Source: Glycine soja
Taxonomy: Eukaryota; Streptophyta; Magnoliopsida; Fabales; Fabaceae
Length of the DNA: 64,000 nt
NCBI RefSeq assembly: GCF_004193775.1
Contig: NC_041003.1
Coordinates: 49,280,111-49,344,110, forward strand
Reading direction: 5' to 3'
Shown: positions 25,615 to 37,984 of the stretch, one piece after another
Numbering within the stretch: the first letter of the stretch is position 1
How the letters are laid out: each line of letters opens with the position of its first letter
Notes under the pieces: generated by a model
Told to the model about the DNA's origin: nothing
Seen by the model: only the letters and a program-made list of their open reading frames with translations
Database searches by the model: none
Position numbers and translations under genes: made by a program

Positions 25615-25649
25615 CTTGAGGAAATGGCTTGAAGGGTAGCATTTTGGAA

Positions 25650-25651
<2 letters not shown>

Positions 25652-25703
<52 letters not shown>
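25652..25703. repeat. (AT)26 microsatellite in STIG1 promoter
   Basis: A perfect run of about 26 AT units ends 37 bp upstream of the STIG1 start codon, followed by a short (AC) run. It occupies the place where a TATA box or 5' UTR would lie. Confidence 0.95.
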
Positions 25704-25710
<7 letters not shown>

Positions 25711-27266
25711 CACACATGTTTATGTGAACTGTGAAGGTAACTTGCTTTTGTTACAAGCCAAAAGGGGCATGTTTTTCTTGCATGAATAACAAACATGGTC
25801 ATGATCTCGTGTTATGGGCGGTGGACGTTGTCTATATATGTTTTTGAGTTAGAAGGAATGTTTTGTCAGCTAGCTCTGCTTTTTGCATAGAGTTGAGTGG
25901 CTTAACATTTGTATGTTGATCCTCAAAATAATGTTGCGTGATTTAGGCATGATATATGCTTGGCGACTTGCTAAAGGGAACTGATTCTGATTCACATGAA
26001 AATTGAAATGCCTTTTAAAAATATAGTAACTACCTCAGGAATCTCCGTATCGGGTTATTTATCATTTGTGAGCCTCCAAGACGTCAAGCCTATGCAGCCT
26101 CGTTGGTAGCCCATGCTATCACCTTGAGCGATCAGTTTTTTTTTTTATTTACTTTATTTGTAGGAATCAAAGACCGTGTTAAAATTTTATAAGAATTCAT
26201 ACACTTTATTTAATCAACTGAGATAGATTTTCTGGAAATAGTATAAATAGATCCCATAGCCATAGATATATACCAAATCATTAATTGCTCTCATTAATCA
26301 CTAAAAGCGTTTGAGTGTGCATATGTCCCTCTAAATGAGATGAGAGTATGTGCCCTGTCCTAAAACTCAACAAAACTTAAAATGAATTAAAGATTAAAAA
26401 AAAAAAAGTTCTGCCCTGTCTGAGGATTATGCTCATCGTAAATCCAGAACATAAGTTTGACATAACCATCTACCACCATAGGAAAACTAAAACACATCCC
26501 GATTTTTGGACATCTTAGCCGAACATGTAATAATTTCTTTTTTATAAGCGACAGTTTACAATAACTACATGATAGAATAAAAAATAACATAGTACTTTGA
26601 CAGCATCATGCAATCAATTTGAAGACCAACTCGTTAAACAATCTATTGATAGCCCCCATGATTTACAACATTAATCAATTTCTTGTATCATAACACATTC
26701 TTAATCATATTCAACTATTCACAACCAATTCTAACAAAATCTAAAACAATCAACTATTCATAATCAATTCTATAAAAAATCTAAAACAATCAAGCACTAC
26801 TGCACAACCAAGAGGCATTGAAAAAACATGAATAATAATAAAATAAAGATTCGCACCAAATTCTTAACCCTTAACGTTTACTAATATACAAACATAACAT
26901 TTATTACAAAGTGAAGCCAGAAATACAGCAAGTGAAAACTTTCATCCTTAAGAACTACAACTACAAGGACAAACAGTTACCTGAATTTATTATTTCTCGC
27001 AGCATGAAAGCCACGATAGACAGTCAAGTCAAGCATTATGATACATCAGACCCCAAAATACCAACAACACTACTCAGCTGAGCAGTTATTATATCGTACT
27101 TTCACATGAAAGTGTCATAAAGGCAGATAAAAGCATATACATTCAACACACACGACCATAAGGCTCAAGCACAAGGCAATAGTATGACTTAAACGGTGAC
27201 ACATTTCAGCAATTATTCTTAAAACACTGCAGATTTTCTGAATTTGTTCAAAATACAAGAGCCTTG
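25704..27266. other. STIG1 upstream region and GGP 3' UTR
   Basis: The left half is the STIG1 upstream region. About 26900-27266 is the likely GGP 3' UTR. Between them is AT-rich DNA; an open minus frame near 26387-26590 has no recognised domain and is not called. Confidence 0.5.
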
Positions 27267-29156
27267 TTACTGTAGAACCACACATTCTTGTGAACCAGCC
27301 ACCACCACCACAGTAGGGTGTTCGCTTGTGCTGACTGCATCAACTTCTTTTTTGACACTTTGAACATTGACATCCTCCAATTCACCACAGCCAATGGCTT
27401 CAAAAACAAGATCATTGACTTCTTGAAACCTCTCTTGAGAAAGGGACACCTCAGCAAGAAGCCTCCAAGCATTGCCTTCAGACGCCTCATCATAATCCTT
27501 CCTCCTCTTTAAAACCATGTGTCCACTAATTTCCCACACAGCAGGATTCACTTGGGTGTCAAGAAGCTCAGCATTCACTTCTCCAAGAGCTTGTTTCTCT
27601 GCATAACACTGTTCATCTATTTTGGTAAATACCCCACACAACTAATGAAAATGGATTATGCAAATTCATTTACTTCCAAGAATTAGAATTTAATTTACCT
27701 GTGGTAACAGATACACTTGCTTTCCACAGTCAGAGATAAGAACATTGAAAGGTATGTTGTTGTTCTGAAGACATATACATGCATCTGAAACAACGTTTGA
27801 TAGATCTTCCAGCATTTCGCCGCCCTCAAAGACAAAGCCTCTAACCGGATACTTCAACAGTTCAGATATCTTCACCCCACCATTTACACTTGCAATTCTC
27901 TTAGTGGGGGCCTTCTCAATTGGGAAGGGCAGAGCCAAATAATAAGCCTGCAAAATCACCAAATTGCAATCAGATTTGTAGAATTAAACAACGGAATCAT
28001 CAACATGACCTATTAGTGGTATAATTCAGTATCCAGTACCTGGAAGTGAAGATGGTTGATAGTTGCAAAAGCACCCAAGCTGTTGTAACCCAATCGAAAA
28101 TAAGGATTATCGGCTTCCACTGCCATCTGAAGTGCAAGGAGGAAGCTCTCACGGTCAATCCTTTGAGGCAAACACTCAAATATGCGCGGAATCAGCAAAA
28201 CATGCCCATACTCAATAGGACTGACCTGTTAAGATAAATCAAGAAACAAATATCATCAGTCATCACATAAAACGCCTAATAATGAACCCACAAGAACAAA
28301 AGCTATTGTCTATACATTGATGGCAACAAAGCTGGGAGAATTGTCAACATCAACTGGAGCATTTGGAAAGAACTGGACTTGTCCATCCTCGCTAGCTTCA
28401 AATTGGAAGAGGACCTCTTCTTGCCCGACTTTGGTAAAGTTGAATTTGTTTTCATCAAAGGGTTGAAGGACCTTATCAACTCGGAACTCAGTTGGCCTCT
28501 TCTTGAGGTGACGACCCTCGTTAAGCTGGGCAACGAAACCATATTCACCAGGAATCACCTACAACAAAATCACCATTCACCACAGAACACATCAAAATCA
28601 GAAATCATGCCATCCATATATGTATGCATAGGAAGACAAAAACAAAAACAAAACAGACCTTGGTTTCACAGGCGGTAACATCATAGCGAAAAAGTCCTCT
28701 CTGCATGCGATCTTCCCACTGCCATGAAAGGGTAAAATTTAGAAACTTTGAAACAAAGGGTAACAAGAAAAGAGGATGTTAAGCGTTTTCCATGTGCAAA
28801 ATACCTCTCCAAGAAGAAGAGAGTCGAGGAATGCGAGGGGAGGCTCCCCGGCGCATGCATGCAGGGCCAAATCCTTCCCAATATTAGCCTTCTTGAAACC
28901 ATACAAAGGCAGCTTTGCATCTGTTAACAAAATAAAGACACAAATCACTAAAAAGAGCCATGTATTGATGAGAAAATCAAGTGTGAATATTGCATGCACT
29001 TGCATATATGAGTTGGAGAAAGAAAAACGTACCTGGAATGCAACAAGCTTTGAGGCAATTCCGACCACAACCTCCGACGGGACGAGGAGAGTCTGCAGCG
29101 TCGTCTTTTTGGAAGTTGGAAACGACAGTGGGAACCCTCTTGATTTTGAGCATCAT
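27267..29156 (-). CDS. GGP: GDP-L-galactose phosphorylase (VTC2/VTC5 type), 439 aa
   Basis: This enzyme converts GDP-L-galactose and phosphate to L-galactose-1-phosphate and GDP. It is the first committed and main controlling step of plant ascorbate synthesis, in cytosol and nucleus. Exons on the minus strand: 29156-29033, 28920-28805, 28718-28659, 28558-28316, 28225-28040, 27947-27699, 27608-27267 (1320 bp). It starts MMLKIKRVPTVVSNFQ, with CGRNCLKACCIPDAKLPLYG near residue 40. The active site is the histidine-triad-like INHLHFQAYYLALPFPIEK (histidines about 239 and 241). The C-terminus is DVNVQSVKKEVDAV...VVLQ. Length matches Arabidopsis VTC2/VTC5 (about 440 aa). Two ATGs in tandem open the frame; the first is used here. 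Expression is expected to be limited by the ACG uORF 126 nt upstream. Confidence 0.96.
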
Positions 29157-29281
29157 TTTAGTGAAGGAGAAGTAGAAGATGAAGAAAAGGTGATCTTATG
29201 AAGTAAGAAAGTGTTTGTTTTTGTTATTTTGAAAACAAGGTAGCTTAAAAGTAGTAAAAAGAAAAAAGAGTTAAGAAGAAG

Positions 29282-29458
29282 CTAGAAGACAGCAGAACCA
29301 CCACCAGCTAAGAAGAGCAAGTCTGAAGGGCTACCACCTTCAGAAGGCAAAGCACCACGCCCACCGTGCGGCGAAGGGTTGGTGGCAGTTACGCAACCTG
29401 TCCTCCGTCGTACAGTTGGGACATGAATGAGAGAGCGAGACACTCTTAGAATAGCCGT
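29282..29458 (-). CDS. Conserved ACG-initiated uORF of GGP, 58 codons
   Basis: In the leader of GGP, a frame without an ATG start runs from ACG (29458-29456, context ATCACGGCT) to TAG (29284-29282). The second half of the peptide, NPSPHGGRGALPSEGGSPSD then LLFLAGGGSAVF, matches the conserved peptide known from plant GGP leaders. There, translation from ACG at high ascorbate represses the downstream enzyme. No conserved peptide could be read in the other frames. It ends 125 nt before the main ATG and is in a separate frame. The conservation call is from memory of the family; the reading frame and ACG are seen directly. Confidence 0.9.
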   Translation of the reverse strand, partial: TAILRVSRSLIHVPTVRRRTGCVTATNPSPHGGRGALPSEGGSPSDLLFLAGGGSAVF

Positions 29459-29611
29459 GATGTCTGCAACGCTTCAACCCAGGGATTCAACCCAACCAAA
29501 TATTCAATATTATTCTTCTTTTGCAGTATCTGTTTACAGAGAACCAACATGCAGAAGGCAAAGATGGATGTGGTGTGAGTTTGTGAGAGGTTGAGCTTCC
29601 TTTCTTTCTTA

Positions 29612-29618
29612 TTTTATA
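29612..29618 (-). promoter_or_regulatory. Putative TATA box of GGP
   Basis: TATAAAA on the minus strand lies about 155 nt upstream of the uORF start. That would place transcription start near 29585 and give a leader of about 430 nt including the uORF. The assignment rests on position and sequence only. Confidence 0.45.
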
Positions 29619-29936
29619 GATAAGACTTAAGAGAAGAGAGACGTGGTTCAAATGTGGCTGTGAATAATAATGTGTACGGACTGAAATCAAAGAGCCTTTG
29701 TTGCTTGCCTAGGTGGAAAAACATACACAATAATTCAAAGAGAGATTGATTAGGTTAAGGCTCATCACCCTCACTATGCTGCTTCTTCCCCTTCAAGGAA
29801 TCTTCCACTCCAGAATCTTCTCAGTATATTCATTCCATTCATAATTAAGGATTAAACAATAATAATGATAAGATTAAAATAAAATTTCAAGAATATTCAT
29901 GATAAACAATAACAAATATGAATATAAAATAAGGGT

Positions 29937-30230
29937 TTACAATATTAATGATCCTAAGAGATATTTTAATTATTATTAAAAATATCTTTTCAGAATAATA
30001 TATATTTATTTTAAAATTGTATTTCTAGAACTATGATTATATTTGTGAAAATATATTTTTAAAATAGATATATGTTAAGATAACCGCTTATAATATTAAC
30101 AATTCTAAGGGATATCTCTATTATTATTGAAAATATTTTTTTAGAATAATATATACTTATTTTAAAAATGTATTTTTAGAACTAACATCATATTTGCAAA
30201 AATACATTTTAATATAGATATATGTTATTC
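29937..30230. repeat. Two-copy tandem repeat, unit about 150 bp
   Basis: Units begin at about 29937 and 30090 and share ACAATATTAATGAT/ATAATATTAACAAT, AGAATAATATATA-TTATTTTAAAA, TATTT-TAGAACTA and ATAGATATATGTTA in the same order. The copies are diverged by point changes and non-coding. Confidence 0.7.
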
Positions 30231-33200
30231 AGAAAAGATATTTTCAAAAAGAAAAAAGGATTTCAAGAAGTATATTCTTTTAAGGAAAAAGGATATAATA
30301 GATAATGAAAATGTAAAAAAGATTTCCAGAAGTGTATTAAGGAGATTTTATTTTTCACACAAATTAATATCATATTTAATTTTTTTATTCGTACAGTTTC
30401 ACAAATTTTCCTAAAAATGTTTTTTTTTTAAATTACCTTAAACAAACTAAGTCCACCACTAAAGTAAGATTTGATATGCTAATAATACTTTCTTTTTAGT
30501 AAGATAACATTCCACTGAAGTGTTTGCAGCAACACAATGAATAACCAATCCCAAATCCCAATTATGCTGGGAAACAATATTTTTTTTTATTTCTTAATTA
30601 CAGCCCGCCTTTGACTAGCAATAGTATGTTTTTTGGTCTTGTTACCAAATCCAACCTCACGTCCCCACCACAATTCTCTTTTTGCGTCATATTTTTTTTT
30701 TTTTTGGAATTGGTTAAAAAAATAAAAAAAATTATAAAAATGGATTAAAATTATAAAAAAAATATATAATTTAATATATTATAATATAAAAAATTCCTCT
30801 TTTGCTTTCTTAAAGCCACTTATTAACATTTATGAGCCTGCCAATAGAATCACGGCTTCATGTCATGCAACCGGATTTAAAATTTATACTGAAAAACGTT
30901 GAAATTTTGCTTTCACGTGGATGAAAAGACTAAAAGAAGTATTATAACTAGCAGATAACTTAAATATGGTTAATATGATTTATAACTTATTAAAATGTAA
31001 CGTGAAGTTCCGTCAAGCTCACAACTTAAAATATGTTAATTTTGTTAGGTTATTTTTTCCTCTAACTTTTTTTTATAAATTACTTTCAATGATTTTTTTA
31101 TGCTGTTATTTTTATGTTTTTCGTAAATAAACATTTCAAACTTTAATGTTATCCCAAATATTTTACAAATTGCAGTTATCGTTCATTTGTGTTTTTCTTG
31201 AACTTTTATTAATCTTCCTGGCCATATATCTATTTGAATATGAGAATTATCATAATTTCTTAAGCATAAAATAATTCTAAGATTAAGAAATATTTTTTAA
31301 AAATATAATTACTTAAATCAAATTGATGAATACCACCGGTAACTAGAAAAAGTTCTTCATAAGTTCTACATAGTTCTGTGCTAGAGTCGTCTACATCGTA
31401 ACCTTTTTCAACCAATCCAAAAACATACGTTTAACTTGAGAAAGAAGAAAAGAATGACGCGTTAAAATAAATACACGTAAATCTTCTCTCACGCACACGA
31501 ATACAATTATATATATATATATAAAATATTTTGTGGACTTGAGAAGTCTTGTTGCGTTTACATATCTTGTCTATATTGAATTTTGATGACGAATTTGTGG
31601 CAACCTAAAGTACATGTGGGAAGAAGCTATGAAATTTCTCTATCTCTACCAAAAAGCAGAAAACTCCAGTCCATGAAACTTCGAGGTGAATTGATTAATG
31701 GCCACCAAAATATATCTTTTTTTAATTTGTGGTGGTCCTCTCTGAGCCCACAAACACAATCCTCCAATCCTCAACCCACGTCTCCACGTGATGTGTGCAC
31801 CAGTGACATGAAAAGCACAAAGTTAGATACTTACGTGAGGACGTATGGGTGTTGAAAATTAATACACCAAATTAATTCCCTATTTATGAATTTAAATTAA
31901 TACAGTCATGAAATGGAAGTAAAATAAGTGTCAGAGCAGAAAAAATAACATCAAGAATTTTAATGTAAAAAGTTTTCTCAATGTATATGTAAAGAACAAA
32001 TCACGAGACCTAGTTTACTAAAATGTTTTCATGTTTTTCTTTTGATGATAGAATGTCTATTAATCCTATATATCTAATACGAATGATTTACCATGTTTTT
32101 CAATTCTCAACAACACTCTATATCTTGGGTGGATGGGATATGAGATATCAAGCCCTAATTCCTCGAAGTTTTCTTTTATATAAATAGATAGAGAGATAAT
32201 AGAGACATGGAATTTCTTACAAAAAATGAGCAATAGATAAAAATTAAAAATAAACGTGTAACACTATATAACTTCTCATATTCTTATTATATATTTATAA
32301 AATTACACGAATATGATGTAATATTAATTATAGAGAAATGTCCAACCATATTTAACAAGTGTTAGTGGGAATGGTAAAACAAAATTATCCAATGAGTGAA
32401 AATACTCAAGTACTCAACCCATTTATTTTAGTGGTTGAGTTGCAATGTTAAGCCTTACTTAATGTCTTATGAGAAATTAAATTTCTATCAATCTATTTTT
32501 TACTTTTTTTAAGCTTAATTCATAAATTTACATAGTAATTTTAATATAATTCACGCTGGAGCATGCATATTGAATTTAGCCCCATTATATGTCTCAACTT
32601 TTGTGTTTGTCAACACACCAAAATGGCAAAATCCTATATCTCAACTTGAGTCGATTACTAATTAGCCTCATATTTCAATCTTGACTCATTCAAAAAGTAT
32701 CCCTCATGCACGAGTCTTGTAGTAGTATGTAAACGATACTTAATGTTATGTGGATCACCTCTTAGCCTCCCTTCCCATTGGTAAGAGTAAAATAGAGAGG
32801 AGGGGAAAGAGGAATAGATGGTTTCAATAACGTGAATTTCACACCTTCCATACTCTATTTTAATTTAAATATATATTTTATTTATTTTTATCTTTTCTAT
32901 TTTCATCTTCTCTATCAAACAAAGCATTAGACTCCTATATATAAATCAGTGTCCCTCTTTTTTAGGTATGCATGTTTTCTCCGACCTAACTAGTCATTAG
33001 TTTGTTTGCTCCTCACCCTTACATCGGAATCTTTAATTGCATGTAAGCATCACCTCCGTTGCATTGCTTCAATTAAGCAACAATAATATGTTATCGACTC
33101 TCATCGAGCCTCGATCTATTAGAGCCACATAATATTACTAGGCATGCACTAGAGCAAAACACATCAAAACAAATATATAATAGCTTAAAATAGTAAGCGT

Positions 33201-33909
33201 TTGTGAAAATAAAATCTATATAAATATATCTGTTCATTAAATAAATTTAGAATGTCATCAGTTAGTGGCATAAAATACAAGTGAAAATTCACTCACAAAA
33301 TTGTCTCCTATTTTATTTCCCTGGTGTGATGTGGATTTGAATGAATGGTGTGGGGGACTAGGGAGGGGATAATAACAGAAGAAGGCAGAGAAAGAACGTG
33401 CAAGATTCCGCATCTATGAAGGGATCATTCTTATTTCTTAAGACTAGAAACACTCTTTTTTGTCTGCTCCCAAACTCAGAGAGACCAAGACAATGACAGC
33501 CACATGCTCTCTGCTTGGAAGCTGAACGACCCCACTTTTCTTAACCTGCAATTATTATAAGCTAAGGTACACTTCGGCTTGAGAAATCCAACTTTGGAAT
33601 TGTGTATTCAAACTATATATAGTTGTTACATTCGAATTTAATCATCTTATTATCTGGTGGATACATTGATATAATGATATGACTTTAAATTTCATATACT
33701 GTCAATGCAAAATAACACTAAAAATATTAATTACAACTTTTTAGTTATTTGACCTATTTTATTTAAACTTTTATTATTTCACTAAATAAAATAATTTAGC
33801 CTCCATTAAATGTTAAACATAAGAAGCTAAAATTAAAATTTTGCCATGGTTGCTTGTACAATTCTAAATACACTGTTATGACATTTTCCAATAGTCATGA
33901 TTATTAATA

Positions 33910-34257
33910 GACTTAAATATGTTTTTTATTCTTAATAAATATTTAATTTTTATATTTGATATTTAATAAATTTTTATTTTTGTGTTGAATTTCTAAAAAA
34001 AATAATAATTTTTTTAGTCTTTGATATTTTATGTTTATTTTCTTACAAATTAACAAATTTTATTTTAGTCTTTGACTAATTACAAATGAAAAAAAATAAA
34101 AATAAACATAAAATTAATTAATTTATCAGAAATAAAAAAAATATTAAAGAAAAAAATAAAATTATTATTTTATCAAAAATTCAATATAAAATATAACTTT
34201 ATTAAAAACTAAACTCAAAAATCATATATTTATTATCAATAAAAATATATTTAAGCT
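33910..34257. mobile_element. MULE-type MITE, 348 bp
   Basis: Long imperfect terminal inverted repeats (ends GACTTAAATATG and, on the other strand, AGCTTAAATATA) converge over most of the element. It is flanked by the perfect 9-bp duplication TTATTAATA at 33901-33909 and 34258-34266. A 9-bp duplication with long inverted repeats points to a Mutator-like transposase. No coding capacity. Confidence 0.8.
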
Positions 34258-35754
34258 TTATTAATATTAGGCACATTCATATTTGGGTTCCTTATCATAG
34301 TTGTCTACGTTCTTTGATCACGTACTGTTAGCATCGTCATATCACTATCGGCATTTGGCATTGACATTGACCACCACTGACGCTGAAATTGTTGAAAAAC
34401 TGGATTTTTTTTCTTCTTCTTCTAAAAGCTGATAACTCATTCTCTAAATAAAAAGCCAAACAATCGATAAATTTGAGTATTAAGATTCTACAATTCTGCT
34501 GAAACAAAAAATTTGAAAATAAAAATATATGCAGACCAGAGAATTCTATATATTCTAACATTTGAATGGTTAGGGAAGTCCTATCGTCAATACCACTTAT
34601 TAAATAGGAATATTCTTTTAAAAATGTCGTGCTAATTCGAACTCTATTTAATCTTGCTTCTATCATAAATAAATAAATAAAAACAATTTTGTTTCAATTT
34701 TATATTATTAGTTTGCTAATTAAAATGTTTTCTCTTATTAGAAAATAAATTCCTTTTAGAAACTAAATTCTGAAAATGATAACCTTTGAAAGATACCTGC
34801 TTTTCTCATATCCCCATCATTCTCTCTCCTCCTGTGCAAAATATACAAAAGACTTGTGAAAGCTAATTAACCAACTGTTCCCTCTATAATTAACAAGCCG
34901 AAAGACTTCAAAGACATGCACCAAGTGAAAAAAGAGCAGAACTTTAGAGTTTTCACTTTGTAAGAGCTAACCAACGGTTTCAATAGGATGTCTGTGATTG
35001 AACAAGGCCACATCCGGGTTTTGAGAGTGTATATCAATAATCCTCAAATACAAAACTTAATGCTTCTGGAATTTATGTTATGGAATTTTATGCTTTTAAG
35101 TATGGATTCAAAGATTTAGTGTTATGCAATACGATAAGGTAGAACACTGGAGTGATTTTCACATAAAAATCACTCACACTTGCTAGAAATTTAATATTCT
35201 CATCAAGTACAAGTCTCTTCCAGGTTATATGATATGCTGGTACATGTCTCCCCTCCTCAAATGAAAGTCTTTCCATACAGAGCCACAAACAATGAGTTTT
35301 TCTTCCATTTAATATCAAGTTGAATACCTTTACATATGTATTTATTGTTTTTATCATTTATAACAATTAGTTTTACCTAAAATTTGCACAGTTCATCTTC
35401 TTAAGTTAGCTTAGATAATTAAGATATAAACAATGAATGATAATTTGATTCTCGATAATGTGCTCCATCATTTTCTCATTCTATAGCTCATACGTGTCTC
35501 CCTTAAAAGATGTATCATAAGTCTTATTGTCGTCAGCTTAAAATTAAAACAGCCTCATCAATCAATGAACTTTGGATACTTCAACAGATTTAAGAATAAA
35601 TGAATGTCGTTGATGTGCATAAAGCACTGTTCATAATATCCTTGAAAAAAAAAAGATTTTGTGGGGTTGTGAGGACGGGTGGAAAAATTTGTTGGGAGAG
35701 TTGAAATAAAAACCAAAACAACATAAAGGTCTAGGAAAAAAAAATATTTTGTGC

Positions 35755-36090
35755 ACTTTTAGCAAAATGGAGGTGGGACCTTATGATGGGTAAGACTAGG
35801 TTATGGTGTGAGGTGCTTGAGTCAAAATATTGGGTGGAAAGGTTACAACTTGAATGGGTTGATAAAAAATAAACTATATTAGTGGAGATATTTGAGAGTG
35901 AGTCATGGGGATCCATCTTCTCCAAAGTGGTTTGACATTTGGTTGAGTGGAAAGTGAGGAGGGGAGACAAATTTCATTTTTGGAGTGGCCCTTGGGTGGG
36001 TGAGGAGTGTTTTTGCAAATAAATACCCTAGATTCTTTCTAAATTCTTGACTAAGAGAAGTAAAACTTGGTGATGCTGGGAGGTGGTATG
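35755..36090 (+). mobile_element. Degenerate LINE reverse-transcriptase fragment
   Basis: Two reading frames joined by decay give LAKWRWDLMMGKTRLWCEVL and WKVRRGDKFHFWSGPWVGEE. Both are typical of the C-terminal region of plant non-LTR ORF2 proteins. Stops and frameshifts show an old, dead copy, unlike the younger LINE at 18218. Confidence 0.75.
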
Positions 36091-36385
36091 GGGAGGGAGA
36101 AATTATTAGGTGACTTAGATTATCATGTCATCTACGATCTTTATCCATAATCATTAAACATGTAGATAACTTAATATTTTAAATTAATTAAGATCTCTTA
36201 AATTAAGGAATAATACAATTAATTTTTTTTTTCGCAAATACACTTTCTCTCTCCTGATAAGAAAATTTTATTGCATCCACTTTCATGCTCCTACAATTAA
36301 AAAGTTGTAAGTCATTAAACATACATTTTATATTGAAAATAATATGAGGTTTTTTTTTTACTTAAACTTATGGATGATCGAAGAG

Positions 36386-36540
36386 TAGGGGTGGGAATAG
36401 GCCAGGTCGACCTACAGGGGCTTACGACCTGGCCTGGATTGGCCTATTTAATTAAAAGACTAGGCTCAGGCTTTTTTAAAAGCCTATTTAATTAAATAGG
36501 TCTAGGCTTATTAAAAAGCCTTATAAGCCTGATAGGCCGG

Positions 36541-36611
<71 letters not shown>

Positions 36612-37031
36612 TTTTGGGTATAATTAATATTTTTTTTTAAACTAGCAGATTTCATTCCTATAATTAAGTAAAACTTTAATTACAAGGTGTATTCTAGAGC
36701 AAATAAAAATCATATCCTATTATCATATTACGTTCCTATACAAATCATATCTTATCATATCCAATTACGTTCTTATACAAAAATTATACTATCATATTTA
36801 CGTTCCTATGCAAAAGTCATATCCTTTTTCTATCAGGTTTCTTCTTTTTTTTAATTTTCCTATTACGTTCCTAAATAAAAGATTTATTATAAAAAGGCTT
36901 TTAAAAAGGCTATCCAGGTCGAGCCAAAATAAAAGTCTTTGATAGGCTATAGGCCAGGCTCAGGCCTCAAAGATTCATCGTAGGCTAAACTCAGGCCTTT
37001 CAAAGCCTGGCCTGGCCTATTCCCACCCCTA
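36386..37031. mobile_element. hAT-like non-autonomous element, 646 bp
   Basis: The ends are 21-bp perfect inverted repeats starting TAGGGGTGGGAATAGGCC. The flanks TCGAAGAG and CCGAAGAA could be an 8-bp duplication with two changes, as for hAT elements. The interior repeats GGCCT/AGGCC-type words on both arms and contains a long TA microsatellite. No transposase was seen. Confidence 0.75.
36543..36608. repeat. (TA)33 microsatellite inside hAT-like element
   Basis: Uninterrupted TA run of about 66 bp in the left half of the element at 36386-37031. Confidence 0.95.
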
Positions 37032-37584
37032 CCGAAGAAAAAAAGTCCTTAAACATACATTTTATATATAATCATGATCAAAGAAAAACCCTTGAATAAG
37101 TATCTGAAAGAAAAATAGTATTTTGATGAGGAGAAAAGTGATAGGAACCCATAAAACAACAATTTGTTTTTGTGTGAATATAAAACAACAATCTAAACAG
37201 GGTATAAAACACACGCATACACATGTACACATATGAACACACAAATTTTCACATAAAAGATTTGTCATTTTCTTTTTTGAACGGTGGTGTACAAGAATAA
37301 AATTGATGATTAAATTTATCATGCATTATTTTATATTTTATACACAATGGAGAGCACAAACTCAGTGGCTCTAACCCAAAGTGTGAGCAAGCAAAAGAGA
37401 TAATTCTTGTTATGTGCAAGCAAAGTTGATTGAATAATCTAGTGTATATTTTTAACATATCATTTCTTGCCCACTGCACAATGAACAAAATTTTTGTTTT
37501 TGGATCAATTTCACAACATATGAACCATTCAACTCACATAATTTCCTACATAGTGACCTCAACCATTAAATTGAAGAATATATA

Positions 37585-37815
37585 TTTTTAATCCTTATAA
37601 TATAATATTTTTTATTTTGTTTTTATATTTTTTTAGCCTTTATAAATTATGTTTATTTTTTTTATACTTAAAGCAACTTAAATAACACTTTAACAGTGAA
37701 AAATTCATTATTTAAAGTGTTATAAGAAAAAAAAAAACAAAACAGATACAATTTACAAGGATTAAAAACAAACAAAAAATAATTTTATAAAAATAAAAAA
37801 AATAAAAACCACTAA
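37585..37815. repeat. Fold-back AT-rich repeat
   Basis: The stretch has inverted arms around a central TAACACTTTAA...TTTAAAGTGTTA stem, with further inverted similarity of the outer arms. It is probably a MITE; no target duplication was identified. Confidence 0.5.
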
Positions 37816-37948
37816 ATTATAAAAACTGCAAAATTATTTAAACCAAAAATATACACTAACACTAACAGATGAGACATGACTTGACCTTCAATTGAGATTT
37901 TGGATGAGCAAAAAGAGAATATGCGAAAGAGATCATCCAAACCATCCA

Positions 37949-37949
<1 letters not shown>

Positions 37950-37981
<32 letters not shown>
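37950..37981. repeat. (TA)16 microsatellite
   Basis: Simple TA run upstream of TFIIIA, about 0.5 kb before its TATA box. Confidence 0.9.

Positions 37982-37984
<3 letters not shown>

Noticed and set aside
28776..29201. Plus-strand 141-aa frame
   Set aside because: It is the antisense shadow of GGP exons 1 and 2, which have strong family motifs.
31583..31855. 90-aa plus-strand frame near a G-box-like word
   Set aside because: No recognised domain, no splice structure and composition like its non-coding surroundings.
33300..33560. microRNA precursor
   Set aside because: No convincing hairpin or known mature miRNA sequence was found in this GC-richer stretch.
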